A DNA stretch of 64,000 nt, taken from assembly GCA_037043015.1 (NCBI GenBank), contig CM073321.1, forward strand, positions 625,001 through 689,000, read 5' to 3'. The stretch's first letter is position 1. Each line of letters opens with the position of its first letter. Both the position numbers and the translations under genes were made by a program. Under the pieces are notes generated by a model. The model did no database searches. It saw only the letters and a list, made by a program, of their open reading frames with translations, and was not told the origin of the DNA. Of the stretch, positions 45,611 through 56,021 are shown piece by piece. The stretch is from Bryum argenteum (taxonomy: Eukaryota > Streptophyta > Bryopsida > Bryales > Bryaceae).

Positions 45611-46433
45611 TGTTACCCGCCACAGCAACTGTGGGTATCAAGACCAAGGACCACAGCGACCACGGGGATAAAGACAGAGGACCACAGCGACCACGGGGAT
45701 CAAGACCGAGGACCACAGCGACCACAAGGATCAAGACCGAGGACCGCTGTTAAGGAGAAAGCCAACGCAAGATTAGGTTTTATTGCAATATAAATAGAAG
45801 ACGAATTCCATAGTTTACACTTCCATGTCTTGTACGAGTGTAGTAGTAGTTCCACAAGCGCATTGTCGCATACCTCTCTAGCCATTTAGCCTCTACTCAT
45901 TCGATGCAAATACGGACTAGCTTTCCTCACTATTCTTCCTCTTGCTAAACCCTCTTCCTCTCCCTGCGCCTAAACCTTGAATGTCCTAATCGCTGCGTGG
46001 GCCGAGGTGTCACCGATCTTCACTGGTGAAGAGTTTAGTGTCTCAATCCGTGGGCCACCGCGGGTCACAACGTTGTCACGGAGAACTAACAACTCAAGCT
46101 TTCCGCCGCGCCAAGGCCATAGCCGCGACGCGTGGACAACACCCTGGCCGTGGAAGCAAAACGAGGGAGTAGAGCCACGGGAGTATAACCCTGGGACCGG
46201 TGGCTGTTTGAATCTACGCCCAGACTCTTCCCCGAGTTGACATGGGCACGACAGTGCTAATCACTCTAGATTAAGCACGATACGTCAGCCCATGCCCGGT
46301 CAACGATAGTACCTCTTTACCTTGGCATCCATGGGATATCCGTGGTTTACAAGCCAAGATCCCTGTTCCCCTCCAATCTCTTTGTTCTTACCTCTCCTGC
46401 CATACCTCGGACATCTCCATACCCGTACCCTGG
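45611..46433 (+). repeat. 3' LTR of E-H (about 820 bp)
   Basis: Begins TGTTACCCGCCACAGC, like the E-F LTR read on its own strand. A TATA box (TATAAAT, 45789-45795) is present. Near 46420 the sequence still follows E-F (ACATCTCCATACCCGTACCC), but the expected GGCTAACA end is replaced by TGGATATC, so the exact end is lost. Confidence 0.75.
45647..45739. repeat. 31-bp tandem repeat in the E-H LTR (three units)
   Basis: Units begin AGGACCACAGCGACCAC and end AAGACCG or similar, at 45647, 45678 and 45709. A partial fourth starts at 45740. Confidence 0.9.
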
Positions 46434-46662
46434 ATATCATCTATCGTCCACCTTGTCTTGAACAGAGCACTCGCGGTCGAATCGTCATTCAATGCTCAAT
46501 TTTTTTTATTAATAAGCATTTTGCATGGTAACTCGTTTGTCTTAATGCCATATTCTATTGTCGCTTAGTGTCTTCCTATAGGCAAGTCACTTGAAGCAAC
46601 CTCGCCAAATCATCCCGCCTGATCAACCCATCAGGCATGTGTTGCTCAGTCTATTGCAATCG

Positions 46663-48859
46663 AAGCCCAAGTGGTTAAATGTATTTTTGGAGTTGGATGG
46701 AGTCCTCTGCTCTACCGCCCCATTGTGAGAGACGCCTGCAGAGTGCCTTTAGTTTCCTGATTCAATACACAAGCCCGTTCATTCCTCCATTGTCTCGACC
46801 ATACTTGCTCACACTGTCATTAACTGTCGTCCCGGGGTTGCTGCGTTCCTCCAGTTACTTAGTATATTTTGTGACATCCATGTTTGGAGTACTCCGGATG
46901 CCAGAGTTGTTTGCGGCTTGTGCTCTCTTTTGTTTGAGGGGTCCAATGCTGTCCCTCCCGTTGTCATCGCTTCCAACTAATGCGATAACCTCTTCTTGAA
47001 GAATTACGCTAAGGCCATATACCCCGACACAACAAAGCCCATCCTTTTTAAATACCCGCGGCGCCGGCTGTATACTAGGAGGGATTTAAGTTTTAGTGAC
47101 CAAAACTTGCTACTTATCAACACTAAACCGGAAACTTGCATAGTCGTTGATCGATTGGATACCCTAGTCCGTGACCGATGGAATCATTCAGACCTCAGGG
47201 GTCGCGAGGCTCAAAAGCAGTTAGGCGAGATTATTCTTGCAGTTCACTTGAATGATTCTGAGTGCTTCTGTCAGACAATGCGTTGTCGTTGGCCAACAAG
47301 TAATGACTTACCAAGGGTGTCGCAAACCTAATTACTCCAACTCTTTTTTTTCTTAGTTAGCCTTACTTGGTAGCAGAATCCCGGCTCACTTAGTTGGTAG
47401 CAACCGGCCACAACTTTGCTAACACTTGCATGTGCCCCACACACACAATGTTAGCACCATTCTAAGTCAAGGTGTCTAACCCACCTTGACTCCATAACTC
47501 ATTACCGGATACTCATTACCCGGAACTCCCACCAACACATGGGCATGCCACTTGGTGGCACGGGGCGGCCTTCCACAAATGTCCAAGCTCCCAAGGGTGC
47601 TACTAATCACCCCCGGAGCTAACCGCCGTTATCCATTGTCCAACTTCTCACTAGTCCCCTTCCACTCTTGTTTCTCACCCCATTCGGGACTTTGCCGGAA
47701 ATCCTCCCGGAATCCGACACTTGTTTTCCCGTGGACTGGTTTGGAGAAGGACTCTTTCCAACCCAATGTTGCGGGATGCTCAAGAGCATCCCACAATGCC
47801 CAAGGTGTAGGAGTGAGGCTTCCTTTCCATGCCTCACCCTTTTGAGCCATTCCCGGTCACTCCCGGGAACCGGCACTACTTATCACGGGGACTAACTTGG
47901 AGATGGACACTTCCCAACCCCATGTTTAGAGATGCTCCAAAGCACTCTCCATTTTCTACAAGTTGCGGGAGTGAGGCCCCATCCCAAGCCTCACCCCTTG
48001 GAGCCACCCCGGCTCTTCATGGCACCATGTGCAAGTGAGGAGGGAGACCACCCCTCCTCATAGTACTCTCTGGTTTCTTCGGTAGGCCCCCCCTTTTGTG
48101 TTGAGGGGCCTTCCGTGACACACTTTCTTTTTGGAAGACCACTGGTTTTTGCCTTAGTCTCAAAAACGGGCCGTAACTTCTCCTCGGGCTAGCTCCTAGC
48201 GTAGGTATCCAAATGGGACGTGCGAGCCCATTTTCAACATCTACTCTTTCAATAGATATTGATGAACTACCTACATGCTTCAATCAAGTCTGTCCCAAGT
48301 GAGATATGCCCTCTGAACATTCGGTGTCCCGGGAGGCAACATTCGTGAGTCCCGAAGTCTCGACCACTTTGAGGTGCCATATCTCCTAAACTATTGCTTT
48401 GCTCATCATGAGCTTTAGCAACCTAGAAAGCCCTTGTCATTGGCTTTTGAGCAATATGCAATATGCCGCCCTCCATGAAGGTCGACACATTGAGTCCCGA
48501 AAGGCAACACTCCCGAGTCCCGGAGTGTCCCGGAACGCGCTCCAACTTTGGAGAGCCATATCTCATGACTCACAACTCTAAATTGCGCGTTCTTCGGACC
48601 CATGGGTGCGTGCTCAAACAAGGTTTCCAACTAGGTAAGGCACACCACCCTGTTTGTCCCAAGCACGACGCCATTGCGTGCTGTTTGCTCGGGACTCCCC
48701 TTGGTCACTTCACCTTGTCTCTTGCCAAGCCCGGAACGTCACTCCCGGGGTCCTCTTCGCTCACCACGGTGTTTGGGCATCCTTTGGAAAGGGATGTGAC
48801 AAAGGGACTCAGAGTTGTGTAAAATTTTGATACGTAATCTTCCCTACCTGTGGAACTAG
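46663..48859 (+). pseudogene. FCP1-like (HAD) phosphatase pseudogene split by a solo LTR
   Basis: One frame from 46663 reads WLNVFLELDGVLCST (HAD motif I, normally DxDG, here ELDG), then CRPGVAAFLQLL and CDIHVWSTPDARV (motif II region of FCP1/NIF-type CTD phosphatases), and LFLKNYAKAIYPD. After excision of the solo LTR the frame continues LPRDSELCKILIRNLPYLWN to TAG at 48857, resembling the C-terminal helix of FCP1 domains. In-frame TGA, TAG and TAA occur in the first half. Related proteins dephosphorylate RNA polymerase II or other phosphoproteins in the nucleus. This copy lacks the nucleophile and is broken. Introns may explain some stops. Confidence 0.55.
47318..48801 (-). repeat. Solo LTR of the chromovirus family (1484 bp)
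   Basis: Plus-strand reading TGTCGCAAACC ... GGGATGTGACA, flanked by AAGGG at 47313-47317 and 48802-48806, a perfect 5-bp duplication. No internal region. Solo LTRs arise by recombination between the two LTRs of one insertion. Confidence 0.95.
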
Positions 48860-48998
48860 GATCTCGTCACCGGGAAGAAGCTGCCATGAGTTCTAATATC
48901 TTTGGTATTTCTTTTAATATTCCAGTACTCCAATTTTCAGAATCTTTTATTTCTACAATTCCGGAATCTCATTGATTTATATTTGTCTATATATTGCA

Positions 48999-49480
48999 GG
49001 TTTTGCGACGTGGATCTCACCTGCCTACTGCTTCCTTTGTAACCCTCCTTACCAATCTCCAAATTGGTCCCTCTACGGTGTCGTATCCCTCTTTCACTAG
49101 TGCGGACTCCAAGACTTCCTCGGAGAGGCAGAGGGGATGTTTGCTCTTTTCTGCTTCGGACGATGCCTTCGCCTTTAATTTACACTAAGCTAGTCATGGA
49201 TGATGACGAGGATGGTGTTGTCAACAGTCCTCTCGTTCGCCCTAATTTACTTTCAATGTCCCTGGATGTAGGCGTGCCCCTGATTAGAGTGCCTCCTGAG
49301 TCACTAGAAGGTAACACACCTTTTCAGAAATCTTTAGTCGGAGACCAATTGGTTTTAGCTCTGCCGGTCCTAAATAGACCTGCGCGAGTAAGAGTGGTTT
49401 GTCAAACCATGTCTTGTGGTTCAAGCCGTCGTGTTCAACCGATTAGGTCATTGAAATTGAGTCATCGCCTGCTTCATTGA
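48999..49480 (+). pseudogene. Possible downstream exon of the FCP1-like gene
   Basis: A good acceptor (TATATATTGCAG, ending 48999-49000) precedes coding-like sequence in which a 138-residue frame from 49064 reads LIYTKLVMDDDEDGVVNSPL and ends at 49480. No domain recognised, and assignment to the upstream pseudogene is inference. Confidence 0.3.
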
Positions 49481-49489
49481 CGTGGTGTG

Positions 49490-50510
49490 AAGCGATATAG
49501 AGACGGATGACTTGTAGAGAGAGTCATAGTTAGGGCACCTAAATACACTTGTAGTGAGGATATTTCATCCTTTTAGAGGGATTCCTGCGTAGATTTCATC
49601 TCCCAGCTAGGTGATGTTGTGTAAATAGTACTTCGATTACCTGTTTGAGGTCTACAATATTACCAATAATATGTTTTTGGACTTCTTGCAATAAAATGAT
49701 TTCTTTCAGAGACTCAAAGTATGGCTTTTGCATCGTTAAGTTTAGCATAGTTTCAGTTTAAATTTAGAATATTCTACTAGAATGAGAATAGTCTGATAAT
49801 TTGGTAATATGTTTAGCTTGATATCTTCTAAATGTTGGAATACAATGTTACCAAAATCCCTACATATTCCTATTTTAACGGAATGCGTGTTGCACAATAT
49901 CTTGACAAAATTCCTTCAAATTGCATAATATATGGTATGATCATACATTCAGAGATTCCATTCATAAACAAAACATGGATTTCAAGATCTTCATCACTTC
50001 TACATTCGGAGTTTGTCTTGGATAAAATCTCTTGAGGATAGGACTTAGGGTTTATGGTTTAGGATTTAGAGTCTAAGGTTTAGGGTTTAGGGTTTAAAGT
50101 TTAGTGTTTAGAGTTATAAAAATATTTTATAAAAATATAGATACTTTTCCAAGACTTTAAAAAGTCATTCAAACATTAGAAACTTCAAATGCATTTAGAG
50201 TATAACAATGAAGTTTTATGACTAACTAAAACTACAATATCCATAAAAAGGATACCAAACCACTAGAGGATTTCTCCATGGTTGTTGTAACCCTTGTAGT
50301 AGAGGGTTGAAATAAAGCGCAGAAAGTAGCACTTGGTAAAGATGGTTGGTCTTTACTACATGTATTGTGCGACCAGATCAGAACTCATAGTGTCGCTACT
50401 AGTATTGCACGCGATAGTTTTCACGTCAATCACCTCGTGATCCATGAAAATCCCACTAGTAATAACAAGAGGGATGTTAATGGATTTGTTTATGCTGCCT
50501 TGTGTCATTA
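49490..50510. other. AT-rich intergenic DNA with telomere-like repeats
   Basis: No gene recognised. At 50037-50105 there is a cluster of TTTAGGG and one-base variants (GGTTTAGGGTTTAGGGTTTA), the plant telomere motif, in degenerate tandem form. Confidence 0.6.
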
Positions 50511-50517
50511 ACCGTGC

Positions 50518-51180
50518 TTACAGTTGCAAGTCTTCTAAATCATCCGCCGAAGCACCATCTGCAATAATATCACCCGTAGGATCGCAAACATTTAGAGCAT
50601 CTTCATTAGCAGCAGCAAGGAAGAAATTCATATCATCGTCTTCATCACCAAATTCAAAAATGTCATCGTCACCAAAAAATGAGTCGTACTCGACAGCTTC
50701 CTCATCATCTTCATGTACTTGTTTTTCCTCGGAATCCAAATTCTCTCTATACCATCTGCCTTTGTCACTCTATTTATCCTTTGCAAGCAACTTCGAGTTA
50801 GAATATATGTAGACCAAGTCATCGGCTCTCCCCGCCAGTAATCGATTGCGTTTCTTGTCGTGAACATAAGAGTAGCTACTACGACTGCATTTGCAAGCCA
50901 AAGAAGACATGATCAATGTTAGTTTTCGCTTTGCAATTGGAGAGAAGAGTCTTGCACAAGCACCTTCAAACTCCCACTAATCATGGGGAGCTAATTTTTG
51001 AGTCTTAGGCTCCAACATGTCATGGAATGGTGGACCCCTTATTCGAAATGCAAGAATTTCATTCACCACGTCTGAATAAACCTCTAATGGTAAAACTCGT
51101 CCTTTGTAGTAGCCACCAAATGTGCTTCTAAGGAGAATGGCGGTGCATACAAAGTATAGACATGCTTCTCAAGATCACAA
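50518..51180 (-). pseudogene. hAT transposase C-terminus, outermost copy, with acidic tail
   Basis: In minus frame: MSSLACKCSRSSYSYVHDKK, then RNRLLAGRADDLVYIYSN, the hAT dimerisation pattern (normally S...CERNWS/RSTF...KKRNRL...DLVYVH). A TAG follows (KDK*SDKGRW). The same frame then ends in an Asp/Glu-rich tail (FGDDDIFEFGDEDDDMNFFL) and a stop at 50518. This copy keeps the original 3' flank. Confidence 0.78.
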
Positions 51181-54062
51181 CACTAGTACAAAACCACGAT
51201 TATTTGACTGGGGGCACTTGACTGCCTAGTCAAATTTTTAAAAATGAGTCAAAAATCGTAGTCAAATTGTCCATAGTCAAGGCTTAGTCATATGTGTAGT
51301 CAACAAATAGCGGCACCTCGATGGGAACGCTGGGGAACAGTTCGATGTGTTCCCGACGGACGCCATCTCCTTCGACGCAGATCCTCCGAAATATGATCGC
51401 ACGCATCATAAGACATTACTACAAAAATATTGGGATTTTTCAGATGCTCTCCTTAATCTTTGAGTGAGTTTGAGTATTGAGGTTTCGCTTCAGTTAAGCC
51501 CAAATCCTGGTCTCTTTGCATAATTATTTTATTCGTCATTGTACAAATTTTATTTGCAAGTAACTATCTAGGACATCAAAATCACGAAAGGTTGTATCTC
51601 GATTAGAAATATGATTTCAGATGTAAATTCGTGTGAATACCGGCAAGGAGATAGTTACAAGTACTAATTAAAGACTATCTTCTCAAATCATATTGCTTAT
51701 GCAAATGGTTACCGCCATGCCAAGATCTGACACGCGGGTGAGGTCATAAGAGAGGATGCCGGCACCGATTTTCAATTCAAGTCTTCATCACCAAATTCAA
51801 AAATGTCATCGTCACCAAAAATGAGTCGTACTCGATGACTTCCTCATCATCTTCATGTACTTGTTTTTCCTCGGAATCCAAATTCTCTCTATACCATCCG
51901 CCTTTGTCACTCTATTTATCCTTTGCAAGCAACTTCGAGTTAGAATATATGTAGACCAAGTCATCGGCTCTCCCACCGCCGCAATCGATTGCGTTTCTTG
52001 TCGTGAACATAAGAGTAGCTACTACGATCGCATTTGCAAGCCAAAGAAGACATGATCAATGTTAGTTTTCGCTTTGCAATTGGAGAGAAGAGTCTTGCAC
52101 AAGCACCTTCAAACTCCCACTAATCATGGGGAGCTAATTTTTGAGTCTTAGGCTCCAACATGTCATGGAATGGTGGACCCCTTATTCGAAATGCAAGAAT
52201 TTCATTCACCACGTCCGAATAAACCTCTAATGGTAAAACTCGTCCTTTGTAGTAGCCACCAAATGTGCTTCTAAGGAGAATGGCGGTGCATACAAAGTAT
52301 AGACATGCTTCTCAAGATCACAACACTAGTACAAAACCACGATTATTTGACTGGGGGCACTTGACTGCCTAGTCAAATTTTTAAAAATGAGTCAAAAATC
52401 GTAGTCAAATTGTCCATAGTCAAGGCTTAGTCATATGTGTAGTCAACAAATAGCGGCACCTCGATGGGAACGCCGGGAACAGTTCGATGTGTTCCCGACG
52501 GACGTCATCTCCTTCGACGCAGATCCTCCCGAGAAATATGATCGCACGCAGTCATAAGACATTACTACAAAAAATATTGGGATTTTTCAGATGCTCTCCT
52601 TAATGCTGAGTGAGTTTGAGTATTGAGGTTTCGCTTCGGTTAAGCCCAAATCCTGGTCTCTTTGCATAATTATTTTATTCGTCATTGTACAAATTTTATT
52701 TGCAAGTAACTATCTAGGACATCAAAATCACAGAAGGTTGTATCTCAGTTAGAAATATGATTTCAGATGTAAATTCATGTGAATACCGGCAAGGAGATAG
52801 TTACAAGTACTAATTAAAGACTATCTTCTGAAATCATATTGCTTATGCAAATGGTTACCGCCATGCCAGTACGAGCACGCGGGTGAGGTCATAAGAGAGG
52901 ATGCCGGCACCAGTTTCAATTCAAGTCTTCATCACCAAATTCAAAAATGTCATCGTCACCAAAAAATGAGTCGTACTCGACAGCTTCCTCATCATCTTCA
53001 TGTACTTGTTTTTCCTCGGAATCCAAATTCTCTCTATACCATCTGCCTTTGTCACTCTATTTATCCTTTGCAAGCAACTTCGAGTTAGAATATATGTAGA
53101 CCAAGTCATCGGCTCTCCCCGCCAGTAATCGATTGCGTTTCTTGTCGTGAACATAAGAGTAGCTACTACGACTGCATTTGCAAGCCAAAGAAGACATGAT
53201 CAATGTTAGTTTTCGCTTTGCAATTGGAGAGAAGAGTCTTGCACAAGCACCTTCAAACTCCCACTAATCATGGGGAGCTAATTTTTGAGTCTTAGGCTCC
53301 AACATGTCATGGAATGGTGGACCCCTTATTCGAAATGCAAGAATTTCATTCACCACGTCTGAATAAACCTCTAATGGTAAAACTCGTCCTTTGTAGTAGC
53401 CACCAAATGTGCTTCTAAGGAGAATGGCGGTGCATACAAAGTATAGACATGCTTCTCAAGATCACAACACTAGTACAAAACCACGATTATTTGATCGGGG
53501 CACTTGATCGCCTAGTCAAATTTTTAAAAATGAGTCAAAAATCGTAGTCAAATTGTCCATAGTCAAGGCTTAGTCATATGTGTAGTCAACAAATAGCGGC
53601 ACCTCGATGGGAACGCTGGGGAACAGTTCGATGTGTTCCCCGACGGACGTCATCTCCTTCGACGCAGTCCCTCCCGAAATATGATCGCACGCATGATCAT
53701 AAGACATTACTACAAAAATATTGGGATTTTTCGGATGCTCTCCTTAATCTTTGAGTGAGTTTGAGTATTGAGGTTTCGCTCGGTTAAGCCCAAATCCTGG
53801 TCTCTTTGCATAATTATTTTATTCGTCATTGTACAAATTTTATTTGCAAGTAACTAACTATCTAGGACATCAAAATCACGAGAAGGTTGTATCTCGATTA
53901 GAAATATGATTTCAGATGTAAATTCATGTGAATACCGGCAAGGAGATAGTTACAAGTACTAATTAAAGACTATCTTCAAATCATATTGCTTATGCAAATG
54001 GTTACCGCCATGCCAGTACGAGCACGCGGGTGAGGTCATAAGAGAGGATGCCGGCACCAGCA
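50638..54062. repeat. Tandem triplication across the hAT/CACTA-2 boundary
   Basis: Three units of about 1143 bp start with GTCTTCATCACCAAATTC at 50638, 51781 and 52925. Each holds about 543 bp of hAT C-terminus, CAA, then about 600 bp of the CACTA-2 left end beginning CACTAGTACAAAACC (51181, 52324, 53468). Only the third continues into the CACTA body. The duplication therefore happened after the CACTA had inserted. Confidence 0.93.
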
Positions 54063-54165
54063 GGGTCAAAAGTGGGCATTCCAAGTCTCAAGTATGAGCA
54101 TGCGGGCGAGGCCATAAGAGAGGCTCCCCGGTACCAAGCAGGTCAAAAGTGGCCATTCCACTCAT
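53995..54165. repeat. Imperfect tandem duplication of about 83 bp
   Basis: AGTACGAGCACGCGGGTGAG...GGGTCAAAAGTGGGCATTCC is followed by AGTATGAGCATGCGGGCGAG...GGTCAAAAGTGGCCATTCC. Confidence 0.8.
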
Positions 54166-54194
54166 TTGGTTGCAAAACTGTCTACTTTCCATGC

Positions 54195-54650
54195 TTTGAA
54201 GAGCCGCCAAATCCTCATACAATGTCGGATTTTGACGAAATTTTTGGGTTGCAAATCAAGTCTAGTTTCAATTCTAAAAATGAAAACTTATCTCAAGACC
54301 CCATGAAAAGATTGAGTGAAAAATGATGAAAGCTGCACTGCCGGTACCGGCAGTGCAATTTTCATGAAGTTCTCCATGTTTGAAGAGCCGCCAAATCCTC
54401 ATACAATGTCGGATTTTGACGAAATTTGTTGGGTTGGGTTGCAAATCAAGTCTAGTTTCAATTCTAAAAATGAAAACCTACCTCAAGACCCCATGAAAAG
54501 ATTGAGTGAAAAATGATGAAAGTTGCACTGCCGGTACCGGCAGTGCAATTTTCATGAAGTTCTCCATGTTTGAAGAGCCGCCAAATCCTCATACAATGTC
54601 GGATTTTGACGAAATTTGTTGGGTTGGGTTGCAAATCAAGACTAGTTCAA
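54195..54650. repeat. 184-190 bp tandem repeat with embedded palindrome
   Basis: Units start TTTGAAGAGCCGCCAAATCC at 54195, 54379 and 54569 (third incomplete). Each complete unit ends with a palindrome centred on CCGGTACCGG; in the second unit the symmetry is perfect for 26 bp (54523-54548). The frames inside repeat with the unit and look noncoding. Confidence 0.9.
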
Positions 54651-54911
54651 TGTTCCCCACACATCATAGTCTCCTCAGTCACAAACACATCCAGGCCCAA
54701 AAAGGCCATTTCAAAGAGGCCGAGAACGTGTTGCAGAGTCCACTTCTACCCTCTACAACAACACACGAGCATGAGATCAAACATGAAATCAATATTTTGG
54801 TAATGGTCCACATGCAAGAGACATATAGGAAAAAAAAATAAGAATGTGAGTGGCAGGAAGTCTGTGCATCTGTTAGTATCATTGAAAATCAAGTTTGCAA
54901 ATCGTATTCCT
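54651..54911. other. CACTA-2 internal sequence without a recognised gene
   Basis: A short frame (QKGHFKEAENVLQSPLLP) shows no family signature. Confidence 0.35.
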
Positions 54912-55229
54912 TTATTGATTCACATGATAGAAAGTATACAACTCATCTCCAACTGCAATGTCTCGGGTTGCGACGGTCATTGTGTACCCTCATTCGTGTG
55001 TACACCATGGTCTAGGTAAATCAATGTACTCCCAAATGCAATTCCCTATTTCGTGTCGTCCTTTACTACTGTTGATGAAGCCCGCAACATTTCCATTTAG
55101 TACATCACCATCCTGATAGACATTATTCTCGCGATTGCAAGACGTATCGTTGAATCGCGGATTGGAAGTACATAGTGAACGATACTCGGATCGAGAGTGG
55201 AGAGTGCCCACAAACGGCAAAGAACTCAT
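54912..55229 (-). pseudogene. SET-domain-like fragment carried in CACTA-2
   Basis: Minus frame from 55229: VYQDGDVLNGNVAGFINSSK, then GNCIWEYIDLPRPW, a TGA (at about 54990), and YTMTVATRDIAVGDELYTFY, ending TAA at 54912. This is the order of the C-terminal SET core of lysine methyltransferases: GN-ARFINHS-like motif, N..W strand, then ATRDI..G-EL. The classical NHSC is replaced by NSSK, and post-SET cysteines are not seen. The N-terminal SET half is not readable upstream. It may be a host fragment captured by the CACTA or part of an element gene. It is not a complete enzyme. Confidence 0.55.
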
Positions 55230-55525
55230 CGCCTACACCGCTACATGGCAAACAAACCCCATCCCATGAAAGGGAACTTCAAACTTTAATCTCCCAAGTG
55301 CGGCCGAAAAATGTAAATTGCGTCAACTTTGGGATAGGACCGGATGCCATTGTCCGTGTAATCTTGTCGACGTTGAAGCGCACGCGTTAGATTCTCAGAG
55401 GTGTTCTATCAACGAGCTTTCCTATTATAGGGATCTTTGCCGAAATAGTCCCTTGCAGCGCGTCTGTAATTGCAGCAAGAACAAGCGGCCGACGCTGTTC
55501 CTACATTGTTAACACTTGGTCTGCA

Positions 55526-55822
55526 TTAAGTTCCGCTATGTTCTTTGAAGGAGAAATTAAGGGAATCTCTGACAACAAATTGCAAAGGCCGAAACTGAGA
55601 GAGGGTTGTAGATAGGTCACTAACCAGTAAAGATTTCGTGAGTTGGGGATCGCGTTTGTACAACCGCAGATGCTTCCGAATTGTCTCGCGACGCATACGT
55701 CTCCCCTCCATGCATCGCTTGCAGGGACATGAGTAACTAGTGAGTCCCTGTGCGTCAGCCTCTTTTTCCTCCTCTTGCCACAATGTCAAGTCCGCCAGCT
55801 CCCTCCGCGATTGTGTGTCCAT
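55526..55822 (-). pseudogene. Transposase-associated Cys-rich fragment
   Basis: A 98-residue minus frame: MDTQSRRELADLTLWQEEE, then YSCPCKRCMEGRRMRRETIR and KHLRLYKRDPQ. The CPCxRC...R..HL pattern is that of the Transpos_assoc zinc-binding region found at the N-terminus of CACTA TNPD-type proteins. It lies upstream of, and in the same orientation as, the SET-like fragment, and opposite to the TNPA-like gene. Confidence 0.5.
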
Positions 55823-55844
55823 CGATTAACGCATGAAAATGATG

Positions 55845-56021
55845 AACCACTTGACTAAGAGTATGACTATCTTGACTGACAGTAGTCACAGTGTGACTAG
55901 AACGGGTCACTAAGAAGGGTTAATTTGACTACCCATAGTCAACACAGTCATCTTAGTCATTGGGGATGACTGTACAGGCTCAGGAAGATGACTGCAATTT
56001 TGAAGAACAACGGCTATTTGT
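55845..56021. repeat. Internal TGACT-motif cluster with CACTA-like terminus
   Basis: A dense run of TGACT, AGTCA and TAGTCA motifs, as in the element ends, closes with CGGCTATTTGTAGTAGC (56004-56020), which resembles a CACTA terminal repeat with a mutated last few bases. Either a relic end of another CACTA or a regulatory array upstream of the TNPA-like gene. Confidence 0.5.

Larger units (their letters stand above)
39794..46433 (+). mobile_element. E-H: 3' half of a Tat-like Ty3/gypsy element
   Basis: RNase H end, integrase, about 4.2 kb of 3' region with additional ORFs, polypurine tract and 3' LTR. The 5' half is replaced by the composite LTR. LTR start identity with E-F places it in the same family. 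Confidence 0.83.

Noticed and set aside
45466-45753. 95-aa ORF over the E-H LTR repeats
   Set aside because: It reads the 31-bp tandem repeat in the LTR; repeat units force the pattern.
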